NCBI GenBank assembly: GCA_043803805.1
Contig: JAZDJP010000056.1
Coordinates: forward strand, 1-64,000
DNA length: 64,000 nt
Origin: JAZDJP01 sp043803805
Lineage (GTDB): Bacteria > Planctomycetota > JAZDJP01
Reading direction: 5' to 3'
Shown here: positions 39,352 through 47,899 of the stretch, piece by piece
Numbering within the stretch: the first letter of the stretch is position 1
How the letters are laid out: every line of letters begins with the position of its first letter
Notes under the pieces: generated by a model
Told to the model about the DNA's origin: nothing
The model's database searches: none
What the model saw: only the letters and a program-made list of their open reading frames with translations
Program-made: the position numbers and the translations under genes

Positions 39352-39632
39352 ACGCGCAGGAATTAACCCTCAACATCGCGGTCAACCTGGGGCGTCTCGC
39401 CCGGTGGGCCATGGAGGGGAACCGGGCGCGGATCGAGCCGTTCCTGGTGGAAACCGCCGATTACATCCGCCAGTTGGAATCAGCGCCTCGGCAACCCGGG
39501 TTTGAAAAGACATTTCGTGTTTTTTCAGTGGAGTTCGAGCGATTGAAAAACAATCTGACCCTGGATGAAATCTGGGCCGAGGATGTTCTCACCTGGGCCA
39601 ACATCCTGACGCACCGGGCGAAGTTGGCGTAG
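39348..39632 (+). CDS. Small helical protein coupled to DUF5674
   Basis: 94 residues, predicted all-helical: ELTLNIAVNLGRLARWAMEG, a middle helix with FLVETADYIRQLES, and EIWAEDVLTWANILTHRAKLA at the end. No cysteines, no signal and no membrane segment. I recognise the pattern as a conserved hypothetical that commonly follows DUF5674 genes; no function is known to me. Translational overlap with the preceding gene suggests the two proteins form a complex, possibly a toxin-antitoxin-like pair, which is inference. Confidence 0.8.
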   Translation: MNAQELTLNIAVNLGRLARWAMEGNRARIEPFLVETADYIRQLESAPRQPGFEKTFRVFSVEFERLKNNLTLDEIWAEDVLTWANILTHRAKLA

Positions 39633-39643
39633 CAGGTCGCTTA

Positions 39644-39680
39644 TGAAATTCCGAGTGTCGAATTTCGAATGCCGAATGAG
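39644..39680. repeat. Copy of the TTCGAATGCCGA repeat family
   Basis: GAAATTCCGAGTGTCGAATT then TCGAATGCCGAATGAGG, ending 18 nt before the start of the next ORF. Confidence 0.55.
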
Positions 39681-39698
39681 GATTAAGGACGCAAGACC

Positions 39699-40124
39699 AT
39701 GTCTGTGATTTACTTCTATGTGCCTGTTGTCGTGTTTGCGTTGTTCGCCTTGGCATCATTTTGTTATTATTATTTTTCTTCGCGGAGGCATTTCTGGGTG
39801 CCTCCAATCATTCTTGCCAGTCTTCATGCGATATCGGTCGTGGTTTTGGCGGTACGCATTGTTAGTATCCGTGATGATTCGGGTTGTCCTTCGGAAATGT
39901 TATGGCTTATGTTTTTCGGTATTGATGTGCCGGTGTCGTATCTTTTGATTCCCATATCAAAAATTATGGAGGACTATGGGTTCGCGATAGTCAATTACTG
40001 GCTCCCTTTGGTTTTCTTTATTGTGTTCGGGACGGGTCAATATTTTGCTGTAGGGACAGGGTTGGCATGGGGGATGAGTCGTTTTGTGGGACGGAGGCAT
40101 TCATTAAGGAAATCATCAAGTTGA
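39699..40124 (+). CDS. Small four-helix membrane protein of unknown function
   Basis: 141 residues with four hydrophobic segments: about 4-27 (YVPVVVFALFALASFCYYYF), 33-54 (PPIILASLHAISVVVLAV), 67-85 (LWLMFFGIDVPVSYLLIPI) and 98-121. A short basic tail ends in RRHSLRKSSS. AT-rich (many TTT and ATT codons) compared with neighbours, suggesting horizontal acquisition. No family recognised. The ATG lacks a strong ribosome site. It runs towards uvrB, separated by repeats. Confidence 0.65.
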   Translation: MSVIYFYVPVVVFALFALASFCYYYFSSRRHFWVPPIILASLHAISVVVLAVRIVSIRDDSGCPSEMLWLMFFGIDVPVSYLLIPISKIMEDYGFAIVNYWLPLVFFIVFGTGQYFAVGTGLAWGMSRFVGRRHSLRKSSS

Positions 40125-40151
40125 AATACTGATTGGCGGATGCTTCGGTTC

Positions 40152-40266
40152 TGTTTTCGTGATTTCGTAGTCCGTGATTTCCCCCGTCCTGCCAGCGCCG
40201 GTTTCCACGTCGACCGGGCCGTAGGTCTTGATCGGGCGGGGAGTTTTTTGTTTCCAGTTTCCAGTC
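40152..40266. repeat. Repeat-rich gap including a copy of the uvrB 3'-end sequence
   Basis: CCAGCGCCGGTTTCCACGTC (then G) at 40192-40212 is repeated exactly at 40314-40334, inside the 3' end of uvrB. Both encode TWKPAL on the minus strand. Around it are TTTTCGTGATTTCGTAG-like units and TTTCCAGTTTCCAG/TCAAGTTTCAAG direct repeats (40248-40283). No gene is apparent. Confidence 0.6.
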
Positions 40267-42288
40267 TCAAGTTTCAAGTTTCCGTTTTGATTTTCCCGTC
40301 TTGTTTCGCCCCTCCAGCGCCGGTTTCCACGTCGGCCGCGCCTTGAGGATTTCGTCCCGCAGGCGTCCGGCGCGTTCGAAGTCCAGAGACGCGGCGGCCT
40401 CGTGCATCTCCTCCTCCATTTGGAAGAGGACCTCGTTGGTGAAATAGTCCGATTCGCTCTCCCGGACGAGGGTGCGGGCGGCCTCGCGGGCCTCCATTTC
40501 GAATTCGATCCCGGCCTTGATTTCTTTTTGGACGGTCTTCGGGGTGATGTCGTGTTCCCGGTTGTAGGTTTCCTGGACGGCGCGGCGGCGGTTCGTCTCG
40601 GCGATGGCGCGTTCCATGGAATTCGTCACGGTGTCGGCGTACAGGAAGACCCGGGCGTTCACGTTCCGGGCCGTCCGGCCGATGGTCTGGACGAGGGAGG
40701 TTTCCGAACGGAGGAATCCCTCCTTGTCCGCGTCCAGGATGGCCACGAGGGAGACTTCGGGCAGGTCGAGCCCTTCCCGGAGGAGGTTCACCCCGATGAG
40801 GCAGTCGAATTTCCCCTTCCGGAGATCGCGGAGGATTTTCACCCGTTCGATGGTCAGGATTTCCGAGTGGAGGTAATTGACCCGGAGCCCCTTCTCCCGG
40901 AAATAGGACGTGAGTTCCTCCGCCAGACGTTTGGTAAGGGTGGTGATGAGGGATCGTTCGTGCCGGGCGGCGCGGGCCTCGACTTCCCTCTGGAGGTCCG
41001 CCGTCTGGTTCCGGGCGGGACGCACCTCGATGACGGGGTCGAGGAGTCCCGTCGGGCGGATGATCTGTTCCACGATCTCCCCTCCGGATTTTTCGAGTTC
41101 GTAGGGGGCGGGCGTCGCCGACACGAACACGGCCTGTTTCACCCGGGATTCCCATTCCTCGAAACGCAGGGGCCGGTTGTCGAGGGCCGAGGGGAGCCGG
41201 AATCCGTGAGCGACAAGGGTTTCCTTGCGGGACCGGTCCCCCGCGTACATGGCCCGGAGTTGGGGGATGGTCGCGTGGGATTCGTCCACGAATACCAGGG
41301 CGTCCCCGGGCAGGTAGTCGAAGAGGGTGTAGGGGGGATCGCCGGGGGCGCGGCCGGAGAGGTGGCGGGAATAGTTCTCGATGCCCTTGCAGATCCCGAT
41401 TTCGCGGAGGAGTTCCAGGTCGTAACGCGTCCGGCCTTCCAGACGCTGGGCCTCGAGGAGTTTCCCCTCGGCGCGGAATTCCTTCAGGCGTTCCTCCAGT
41501 TCGATTTTGATCGTGCGGCACGCCCGCGCCACCGTCTCCTCGGACATGACGTAGTGTTTGGCCGGGAAGAACGTGAAACCCGCCATCTCCCGGAGGATTT
41601 CGCCGGTGAGGGGGTTCACCTCCGACACGGACTCGATCACGTCCCCGAGGAATTCAAGACGCACCGCCGTTGCCCCGTAGGCCGGGATGATCTCGATGGT
41701 GTCGCCGCGCACGCGAAATGTGCCGCGGCGGAAGTCCACGTCGTTCCGATCGTACTGGATGTCCACCAGGCGCCGGAGCATCCCGCGGCGGTCCACGGGA
41801 TCGCCCTTCCGGACGGTGACGATCAGGTTTTTGTACTCCTCCGGGGAGCCGAGGCCGTAGATGCAGGAGACGCTGGCCACGACGATGACATCCCGGCGGG
41901 AGAGGAGGGACATGGTGGTCGAGAGGCGCAGGCGGTCAATGTCCTCGTTGATGGAGGCGTCCTTTTCGATGTAGATGTCCCGTTGGGGGATGTAGGCCTC
42001 GGGCTGGTAGTAGTCGTAATAACTCACGAAATATTCGACGGCGTTCTCCGGGAAAAGATCCTTGAACTCACTATACAATTGAGCGGCGAGAGTCTTGTTG
42101 TGGGAGATGACGAGCGCCGGCCGGTCCACGGCCGAAATGACGTGAGCCATGGTGAACGTCTTTCCGGACCCGGTCACCCCGAGAAGCGTCTGGTGGGGTT
42201 TCCCGGCGTTCACCCCGGCGATGAGGGCGGCGATGGCGGCGGGCTGGTCGCCGCGGGGGATGAGGGGGGTGGTGAGGTGGAAAGGCAT
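40267..42288 (-). CDS. uvrB: Excinuclease ABC subunit B
   Basis: The damage-verifying helicase of nucleotide excision repair; works with UvrA and UvrC. 673 residues. Walker A GVTGSGKT at 37-44, the beta-hairpin block YFVSYYDYYQPEAYIP, VDESHATIPQ, the helicase motifs LLREGLDLPEVSLVAILDAD and QTIGRTARN, and the UVR motif near 630 (MEEEMHEAAASLDFERAGRL). The last 22 residues or so (TWKPALEGRNKTGK and following) are not family sequence and coincide with a repeat also present 122 nt downstream, so the tail looks repeat-derived. Confidence 0.96.
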   Translation of the reverse strand: MPFHLTTPLIPRGDQPAAIAALIAGVNAGKPHQTLLGVTGSGKTFTMAHVISAVDRPALVISHNKTLAAQLYSEFKDLFPENAVEYFVSYYDYYQPEAYIPQRDIYIEKDASINEDIDRLRLSTTMSLLSRRDVIVVASVSCIYGLGSPEEYKNLIVTVRKGDPVDRRGMLRRLVDIQYDRNDVDFRRGTFRVRGDTIEIIPAYGATAVRLEFLGDVIESVSEVNPLTGEILREMAGFTFFPAKHYVMSEETVARACRTIKIELEERLKEFRAEGKLLEAQRLEGRTRYDLELLREIGICKGIENYSRHLSGRAPGDPPYTLFDYLPGDALVFVDESHATIPQLRAMYAGDRSRKETLVAHGFRLPSALDNRPLRFEEWESRVKQAVFVSATPAPYELEKSGGEIVEQIIRPTGLLDPVIEVRPARNQTADLQREVEARAARHERSLITTLTKRLAEELTSYFREKGLRVNYLHSEILTIERVKILRDLRKGKFDCLIGVNLLREGLDLPEVSLVAILDADKEGFLRSETSLVQTIGRTARNVNARVFLYADTVTNSMERAIAETNRRRAVQETYNREHDITPKTVQKEIKAGIEFEMEAREAARTLVRESESDYFTNEVLFQMEEEMHEAAASLDFERAGRLRDEILKARPTWKPALEGRNKTGKSKRKLET

Positions 42289-42314
42289 CGTTTGTCCGAA
42301 TGTGCCGTCACGAG

Positions 42315-42343
42315 GTAGGGGCGGGTTTGAAACCCGCCCCTAC
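42315..42343. repeat. 29-nt perfect palindrome, copy 2
   Basis: GTAGGGGCGGGTTT/AAACCCGCCCCTAC with a single G at the centre. Its last base is part of the dcd stop codon on the minus strand, and it lies between dcd and uvrB, both minus strand. The other copy is at 10581-10609. Confidence 0.85.
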
Positions 42344-42894
42344 TATATTTTGGCATGGGTTAGGTCTTTCTGCGCCTGGTATTTCCCCTTCCTGTCCGCA
42401 TAGGAGGTCTCGCAGGCCTCGTCGCTTTCGAAAAACAACACCTGGGCGATGCCTTCATGGGCGTACACCTTCGCCGGCAGGGGGGTGGTGTTGGAAATCG
42501 CGATGGTGACGAATCCTTCCCACTCCGGCTCGAAGGGGGTGACGTTCACGAGAATGCCGCAGCGGGCGTAGGTGGATTTCCCGAAACAAATGGTCATCAC
42601 GTTGCGGGGGATCCGGAAATACTCGATTGATTTCCCGAGAATGAGGGAATTTGGCGGGATGATGCAGACGGGACCTTTGAAGGGGGTGAAGGCCTCTGAG
42701 CCCATCCCCTTCGGGTCGGCGGCGGCGAGTTTCCCGGGGGCGAAGACCTGGAATTCGTCCGACAGGCGCATATCGTAGCCGTAGGACGACGTGCCGAAGG
42801 ATATCACGCCCTGGCGAACCTGGCCGGACTCGAACGGCTCGATCATGTTGTGTTCGGCGGCCATCCGTCGGATCCAGCGGTCGGGTTTGATCAT
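42343..42894 (-). CDS. dcd: dCTP deaminase
   Basis: Deaminates dCTP to dUTP for dTTP synthesis. 183 residues from ATG 42894 (GGAG 10 nt upstream); an in-frame TTG three codons earlier is less likely. Family blocks: MIKPDRWIRRMA, the GTSSYGYDMRLSDEF segment, GKSTYARCGILVNVTPFEPE and HEGIAQVLFFE with the catalytic Glu. Whether it is monofunctional or a bifunctional dCTP deaminase/dUTPase is not decided here. The stop codon is embedded in the 29-nt palindrome. Confidence 0.94.
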   Translation of the reverse strand: MIKPDRWIRRMAAEHNMIEPFESGQVRQGVISFGTSSYGYDMRLSDEFQVFAPGKLAAADPKGMGSEAFTPFKGPVCIIPPNSLILGKSIEYFRIPRNVMTICFGKSTYARCGILVNVTPFEPEWEGFVTIAISNTTPLPAKVYAHEGIAQVLFFESDEACETSYADRKGKYQAQKDLTHAKI

Positions 42895-42938
42895 AATCGG
42901 CAATCTCCGTGGCGTAATGAGTTCTCTTTTTCGCTATT

Positions 42939-42960
42939 CCGCATTCATCATTCATCATTT
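42939..42960. repeat. GAATGCGGAATGATGAATGA repeat, reverse copy
   Basis: Minus-strand copy of the short repeat found at 2349-2370 and 51673-51701, here overlapping the 3' end region of the VWA gene and the dcd leader. Confidence 0.5.
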
Positions 42961-45511
42961 AGAGGAGTCCCTTCCGCCACCGGTAAATCATCTCGATCAG
43001 GACAAGGATCGCGGCGGCGATGAGGAAGGGGAGGTGGAGGGGGCGCGGGCGGCCGGCGCCCGGGGCGATGTCGGCCGCGGAAAGCGACGCGACGTCCGCC
43101 ATCACCCGTCCCCCGGTGAGTTCCGCGAGGCGCCGGAGGAGGCCCATGTCCGGTTTCAGGCGTTTCCATTCGGCGGGGCAGGCGATGGTCACGATTTCCC
43201 GGATGAGCGGATCGCCCGCGCCGGCGGCGGTGTCGAGAATCGCCAGGGCGTAGTCGCCCGCGGACGGCGCCGGCACGGATGCTGCGTAGCGTCCCGGCGC
43301 GGTCTGGTTCATCGGAAGCGTGGACGCGGTTCCTCCGGGGTTCACCACCCGAAGGGCAAACGAACGATTAAGGAGCGGTTTCCCGTCCCGGCGGGCCTCG
43401 ACCATGACGGCGATTCCCCCGGCGGATTCCCCGGCGGACAGTGTGAATCCTTTTTCCGAGGGGGGCATGAGGGATTGTTCCAGTCCCGTCCAGAAGCCGT
43501 GCATCGGCGGTGTCTTCCATGCGTTGGCCCAGTCGCGGTCAAGGGAACTCGTGAAAACCGCGACATGTCCGAGTCCGTGGCGTCCGAGGACAAGCAGGGG
43601 ATCCCCGTTATCCACCGAGGCCGCGGTGAGCGCGGCGGCCTCCCCCCGGAGCGCGGTGCGGACATAGCCGCGGATGTCGGGAAGTGTGGCGGGCATCCAG
43701 GGAATCGGGAGTGCCGGTCGGCAGGCGTGGGGTTCCTCCCGGATGAGCGCCCCGTGCCGCTCGGTCTCGATGTCTTTTTCAAAGACGTCCGCCAGAAGCC
43801 GGGCATCGGCGACGTCGTGAAATCGCCCCCGGCCGAGGGTCGCGATCCGTTCGAGCGTCCCGCGGTCCGTCTGTTCCCCGCCCGTGGCGACCACGGAGAT
43901 CGAGATGCCGGAGGAGGCCATCTTCACGCAGGCGGCCAGGGTTGATCCGTCGTTGTCCTCCCGCGCGCCGAATCCGCCGTCGGAGAGGAACAGAACATGG
44001 CGGCGCTTTGCCGGGGAGTTCCGGAGAACCTCATGCGCCGCCGCCAGGGCTTTCGTGAGATTCGTCCGTCCCGAGGCGTCGAGGACCGACACGATCCCGC
44101 GCAGGGCGGAGGCATCCGTTACCGCCTGGAGGGGAAACGCCACCCGGGGTTCCTGGTTGAATGTCACGAGCCCGAGGGCCTCGCCGCCGCGGATGCGGTC
44201 GAGAAGTCGGAAGACGGCCGATTTGAGGCCGGAGATCTTGGTGGGGGATCCCTCGCCCATGCTTCCCGAGACGTCGAGGGCGAGGACGATGGCGAGGCTT
44301 CGCTCGGCGGTGTCGCGGGGGTCGAGACGCACCGGCAGAATTTCCGAAAGGGGCGTGCCGGCGTACCCTCCCGGTCCCAGACTGTCCGGACCGCCCAGAA
44401 CGAGGAGTCCCGTTCCTTCATCACGCACCGCGCGCTGTATCCGCCGCTGGGTCTCCGGGGCAAGGGCCGACGCCGGGATGTTGGACAGGATGATGAGGTC
44501 GGCGGGAGTGACTTCGCCGGCCTTGCCCGGCAAACGCAGTTCCACGGTCGCGTTGGGGGGGGTGGGAATCGGGAACGCGCCCCCGGCATGCGGCTGGAAC
44601 ACGAGAATTCGGCGATTTCCCGCCAGAAGCACCACCCGGGAGGCCCGGTCGTTTCGCGGCGATGCGTCGGGCAGATCGAGGGCGACTTCGTACCGGTGGC
44701 CGGGCAGGGCATCGGCCGGATAGGTGTCCCGGAACGACATGACGAGGGGGATGTCGGGATCGAGGGTCTTGTGTTCCCGGGCGAGGATTTGTCCGTCGCG
44801 CCGGAAAAGAATGTCCCGTTCTCCCGGTGTTGACGTCTCCACGACGGCCCGGAATGCGACGCTGGCGCCGGGAGACGCGCGTCCCGGGCCTTCCAGCGTG
44901 GTTACGGCCGCGTCGTTTACCCTCCGGACAACCGGCGCCGTGAGAACGCGGATACCCCGGGACTGAAGAATCGGAATTTCCCCCGATGCACGACCCGAGG
45001 TGTCATTCCCGTCGGAGATGAGAACGAGGGTTCCGCCGGGGCCCGCGATGTCGGCGCCCGTCTGAAGGGCCCGGTCGAGCCGGGTCTCCCGGTCATCCAG
45101 AGGGGGGCGGGATATGTCCGCGGGGAGTTGCCGGGCGGGAATCGGAGGGATGATCGTTTCGGCGGTCGCGCCAAAGGCGGATACCGACACACGCGCGTCC
45201 GGGGATTCCCGAACCAGACGGTTCCGGATAATCGAAAAATTCCGGAATTCACCTCCGTCGCAGCTCGCCGATGCGTCATACATAATGGCGACGGCGGGGG
45301 TCCGACGGTCGGGGATCACGGGCCCGGCCAGGGCCGCCGCCAGGAGAATCAGGATGAGGGTGCGGAGGATGGTGAGATCCCGGGCGCCCTTCCGGTCCGT
45401 CGGCCGCCGGATCCGGGACGTGAGGCGGGCCAGAAACGGCGCCGCGACCGCCAGCGCCAGGGCCCAGGGATTTTGGAAGACGGGCATAATTTTTGACAGG
45501 ATACCGAACAT
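42959..45511 (-). CDS. Membrane-anchored protein with two von Willebrand factor A domains
   Basis: 850 residues. Two N-terminal hydrophobic stretches (about 13-28 and 48-66) and one C-terminal helix (about 827-843, LPFLIAAAILVLIEMIYRW) anchor the protein. The first VWA-like domain has DASAS (79-83). After Ig-like and class-I-amidotransferase-like segments (about 330-390), a second, canonical VWA domain opens with DVSGSMG (D413) and includes a TNLT segment and LFLSDGG. The overall plan resembles the BatA/'CglB-type' or glutamine-amidotransferase-like VWA membrane proteins. Unlike typical Bat loci, no MoxR ATPase or DUF58 gene is adjacent. Divergent from the anchored TPR-like protein, with a 54-nt gap. 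Role unknown; probably metal-dependent protein-protein contacts in the periplasm. Confidence 0.85.
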   Translation of the reverse strand: MFGILSKIMPVFQNPWALALAVAAPFLARLTSRIRRPTDRKGARDLTILRTLILILLAAALAGPVIPDRRTPAVAIMYDASASCDGGEFRNFSIIRNRLVRESPDARVSVSAFGATAETIIPPIPARQLPADISRPPLDDRETRLDRALQTGADIAGPGGTLVLISDGNDTSGRASGEIPILQSRGIRVLTAPVVRRVNDAAVTTLEGPGRASPGASVAFRAVVETSTPGERDILFRRDGQILAREHKTLDPDIPLVMSFRDTYPADALPGHRYEVALDLPDASPRNDRASRVVLLAGNRRILVFQPHAGGAFPIPTPPNATVELRLPGKAGEVTPADLIILSNIPASALAPETQRRIQRAVRDEGTGLLVLGGPDSLGPGGYAGTPLSEILPVRLDPRDTAERSLAIVLALDVSGSMGEGSPTKISGLKSAVFRLLDRIRGGEALGLVTFNQEPRVAFPLQAVTDASALRGIVSVLDASGRTNLTKALAAAHEVLRNSPAKRRHVLFLSDGGFGAREDNDGSTLAACVKMASSGISISVVATGGEQTDRGTLERIATLGRGRFHDVADARLLADVFEKDIETERHGALIREEPHACRPALPIPWMPATLPDIRGYVRTALRGEAAALTAASVDNGDPLLVLGRHGLGHVAVFTSSLDRDWANAWKTPPMHGFWTGLEQSLMPPSEKGFTLSAGESAGGIAVMVEARRDGKPLLNRSFALRVVNPGGTASTLPMNQTAPGRYAASVPAPSAGDYALAILDTAAGAGDPLIREIVTIACPAEWKRLKPDMGLLRRLAELTGGRVMADVASLSAADIAPGAGRPRPLHLPFLIAAAILVLIEMIYRWRKGLL

Positions 45512-45565
45512 GTGCTATTATTCCATATTAAAGCGGTTTCCACCCTTTACAGTGGGGCGGTAGCG

Positions 45566-46966
45566 ATGAGAAAAATCACCTTCCTCGTGATCGGGCTGGC
45601 CATCCTGACGGGGACGCTCTACGCCGTTTACGACATCCTTCGATCCGGCAAGAGGCTCCACCCGGTTCCCCTGGCGGAAATTTTTAACCGCGGCCATTCC
45701 TGGAGCCAGAAACAGTGGGATGCCATGAATCGTCCGGCGAACAATTCCGGCCAGACCCCGGAGGCGCCCGTGACCACCGTTCAGGCTCCGCCCGAGCAGC
45801 CGGTTCCCGCTCCGGCGGGGGAGGATCCCGTCGAAAAGGCGGATGCCGAAAAGAAACTCGCGGACGCCAGGAACCTCGGGGCCGCGGGGCGTTTCAAGGA
45901 AGCCGCGGATGTCTGCGGGGATGTTCTGCGCCTCCGGTGCGGTCCCGTTCTTCAGAAGTCCGCTCTCGCGCGGATGAAGAAATTCATGGTTTTTCAGGAA
46001 CTCCTTTCCGATGTGACGCCGCGGACGGAAAATGCGGATTCGACCGCCACCATTCAACTCAATGGGGGCAAGGTTGTAAAGGGAACCATCCTGGAGAAAA
46101 CCGCCACCCATGTGAAGGTGAAATTGGCGACCGGCCTTGTGACCGCCCTGCCCAGGGATATCATCGAACGCATGGATTCCCTCACCGCGGATCAGATGCA
46201 GACGGAGGTGGAGGGGCGCTACCGGAAGATGTTGCAGGAAATGGGGGCCTTGACGCCCATCGGTCACTATCAGGTTGCGCGGTTCTGCCAGGAAAACGGG
46301 ATGTCGTCGAAGGCTGCCGATCACCTGGAGAAGGCGTGGGCGCTCGACCCGAATCTGGCCTCCACCATCCAGGAAGGCAAGGCGGAGAATCTTTTCAAGA
46401 CGGCCATCTGGTACGAAGGAATGGGGCAGCAGAAACGGGCGGACGAGCAGTACGATCTTCTGAAGCGCCGGCATCCCCAAAGCCGGTACATCGCGCTCAT
46501 CCCGGAGATACTGGGGGAGCGTTCGAGGTTGGCCGCCGGCCCGGCGGTCGAGCCGGGCGTGACCGCCCGGCCGCCGACGCCCCGATTACCCCGGGCAACG
46601 GATGACGAAGAGGAAATTATTCATGTGACGGGACCCGTCAAGGTCCGTCCGGTGCCCGTAATTCGCACCCCCGGTGGCGATATGGCCACGGCCCCGAAGG
46701 AGGTTTCTCCGACGGGCCCTGCCGCTGAAATTATCGTCAAGGCCAACCAGGCCTTCAGCGAGGCGAAGGATCATCTTCAAAAATCCCGTCCCGACCAACC
46801 CAATTACCAGGCCGAAGGCCGTCAGGCGCTTGCCAAATTCGATGAGGCCGAGCGGCTTTTCGATCAGGCGCTCCAGTCCTCCCCGGGCAATGCCCAGATC
46901 GAGAGCACCTTGGACACGATCCGGTACCATAAATTCTGGTGTCGGAAGATGATGCCCATCAAGTAG
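45566..46966 (+). CDS. Single-pass anchored protein with SH3-like and TPR-like segments
   Basis: 466 residues. One membrane helix at 4-22 (ITFLVIGLAILTGTLYAVY), then a Pro/Ala/Glu-rich linker to about 105, so the rest is likely periplasmic. Residues about 172-215 form a small SH3/LSm-like strand block (TIQLNGGKVVKGTILEKTA, then VKVKLATGLVTALPRDIIER). Helical TPR-like repeats lie at about 235-320 (HYQVARFCQENGMSSKAADH) and 405-455, separated by a Pro/Val-rich linker. A frame extension to ATG 45512 is possible but would precede the anchor oddly. Divergent partner of the VWA gene, with which it may share regulation. Family not recognised. Confidence 0.82.
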   Translation: MRKITFLVIGLAILTGTLYAVYDILRSGKRLHPVPLAEIFNRGHSWSQKQWDAMNRPANNSGQTPEAPVTTVQAPPEQPVPAPAGEDPVEKADAEKKLADARNLGAAGRFKEAADVCGDVLRLRCGPVLQKSALARMKKFMVFQELLSDVTPRTENADSTATIQLNGGKVVKGTILEKTATHVKVKLATGLVTALPRDIIERMDSLTADQMQTEVEGRYRKMLQEMGALTPIGHYQVARFCQENGMSSKAADHLEKAWALDPNLASTIQEGKAENLFKTAIWYEGMGQQKRADEQYDLLKRRHPQSRYIALIPEILGERSRLAAGPAVEPGVTARPPTPRLPRATDDEEEIIHVTGPVKVRPVPVIRTPGGDMATAPKEVSPTGPAAEIIVKANQAFSEAKDHLQKSRPDQPNYQAEGRQALAKFDEAERLFDQALQSSPGNAQIESTLDTIRYHKFWCRKMMPIK

Positions 46967-46972
46967 CGACGG

Positions 46973-46990
46973 CGTCATGACTTCATGACG
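46973..46990. repeat. 18-nt palindrome overlapping the kdsA stop codon
   Basis: CGTCATGA-CT-TCATGACG, perfect 8-bp arms. The kdsA TGA (complement of 46983-46985) lies inside it, and it separates the 3' ends of two convergent genes. Confidence 0.75.
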
Positions 46991-47807
46991 GTCTGATTGC
47001 CTTCCGTATTTCCACAAGCATTGCCAGAAGGTCGGCGGCCTCGTCCAACGGGATCATATTCGGCCCGTCGCTCTTGGCGCGGTCCGGGTCCGGATGGGTT
47101 TCGAAGAAAATTCCGTCCGCCCCGGCCGCGACGGCGGCTTTCATCAATACGGGCGCGAGAGACCGATCTCCTCCCGATCGTTCCCCGAGTCCCCCCGGTT
47201 TCTGGACGCTATGGGTCCCGTCGTACACCACCGGGTATCCGAATTCCGCCAGGAGCGGGATTGAGCGCATGTCGCTGACGAGGTTGTTGTAGCCGAACGT
47301 GGTTCCGCGCTCGGTAAGGAGGATGTTCCGGTTCCCCGTTTTCTCCACTTTTTTCACGGCGCCCGCCATGTCCCACGGGGCGAGGAACTGTCCTTTTTTG
47401 ATATTCACCGGCTTGCCGGATTTCCCCGCCGCAACCAGCAAATCCGTCTGACGGCAGAGAAATGCCGGAATTTGAAGGAGATCCGCCACGCGCGCCACGG
47501 CCGTCACCTCCGACGGCTGGTGGACGTCCGTGGTCACGGGGATTCCGAATTTCCTCCGGATATCCGCGAGGATGGAGAGCCCTTTCGCCAGGCCCGGTCC
47601 CCGGAACGATCCGGCGGACGTGCGGTTGGCCTTGTCGTAGGACGCCTTGAAAATGAGGGGAATTCCAAGCCGGCGCGTGGCGGCGGCGAGCGTCCCGGCC
47701 ACCTCCCGGCAGAGCGCCGGGCTCTCGACGACGCAGGGGCCGGCGATGACGAAAAACGTTTTTCCCGGGACGATGCGGTGGGGGCCGATGGTCACGATGC
47801 GTTTCAT
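46983..47807 (-). CDS. kdsA: 3-deoxy-8-phosphooctulonate synthase
   Basis: Condenses arabinose-5-phosphate with phosphoenolpyruvate to make KDO-8-phosphate for the lipopolysaccharide inner core. 274 residues. IAGPCVVES, FKASYDKANRTS, FRGPGL, TDVHQ, LLQIPAFLCRQTDLL, KKGQFLAPWDM, TERGTTFGYNNLVSDMR and FFETHPDPDRAKSDGPNM are all standard. The Cys in GPCVVES and the Asn in KANRT, with CRQTD, are the positions that vary between metal-dependent and independent forms; I do not assign the type. It implies an outer membrane with LPS or LOS. Confidence 0.95.
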   Translation of the reverse strand: MKRIVTIGPHRIVPGKTFFVIAGPCVVESPALCREVAGTLAAATRRLGIPLIFKASYDKANRTSAGSFRGPGLAKGLSILADIRRKFGIPVTTDVHQPSEVTAVARVADLLQIPAFLCRQTDLLVAAGKSGKPVNIKKGQFLAPWDMAGAVKKVEKTGNRNILLTERGTTFGYNNLVSDMRSIPLLAEFGYPVVYDGTHSVQKPGGLGERSGGDRSLAPVLMKAAVAAGADGIFFETHPDPDRAKSDGPNMIPLDEAADLLAMLVEIRKAIRPS

Positions 47808-47899
47808 GTCGGTGGATCCTTTTTGTTTCCGCGGATTCTACCGTGTTGGACGGCGCTTTGCCACTTTTGAAATCCGAATCCCCGGCTAGAATGGGGGCG

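Noticed and set aside
40037..40270. A 77-codon minus-strand frame after uvrB
   Set aside because: Its first part is repeat sequence and its second part is antisense to the small membrane protein gene; no ribosome site.
40402..42318. A 638-codon plus-strand frame opposite uvrB
   Set aside because: Antisense shadow; uvrB motifs are complete on the minus strand.
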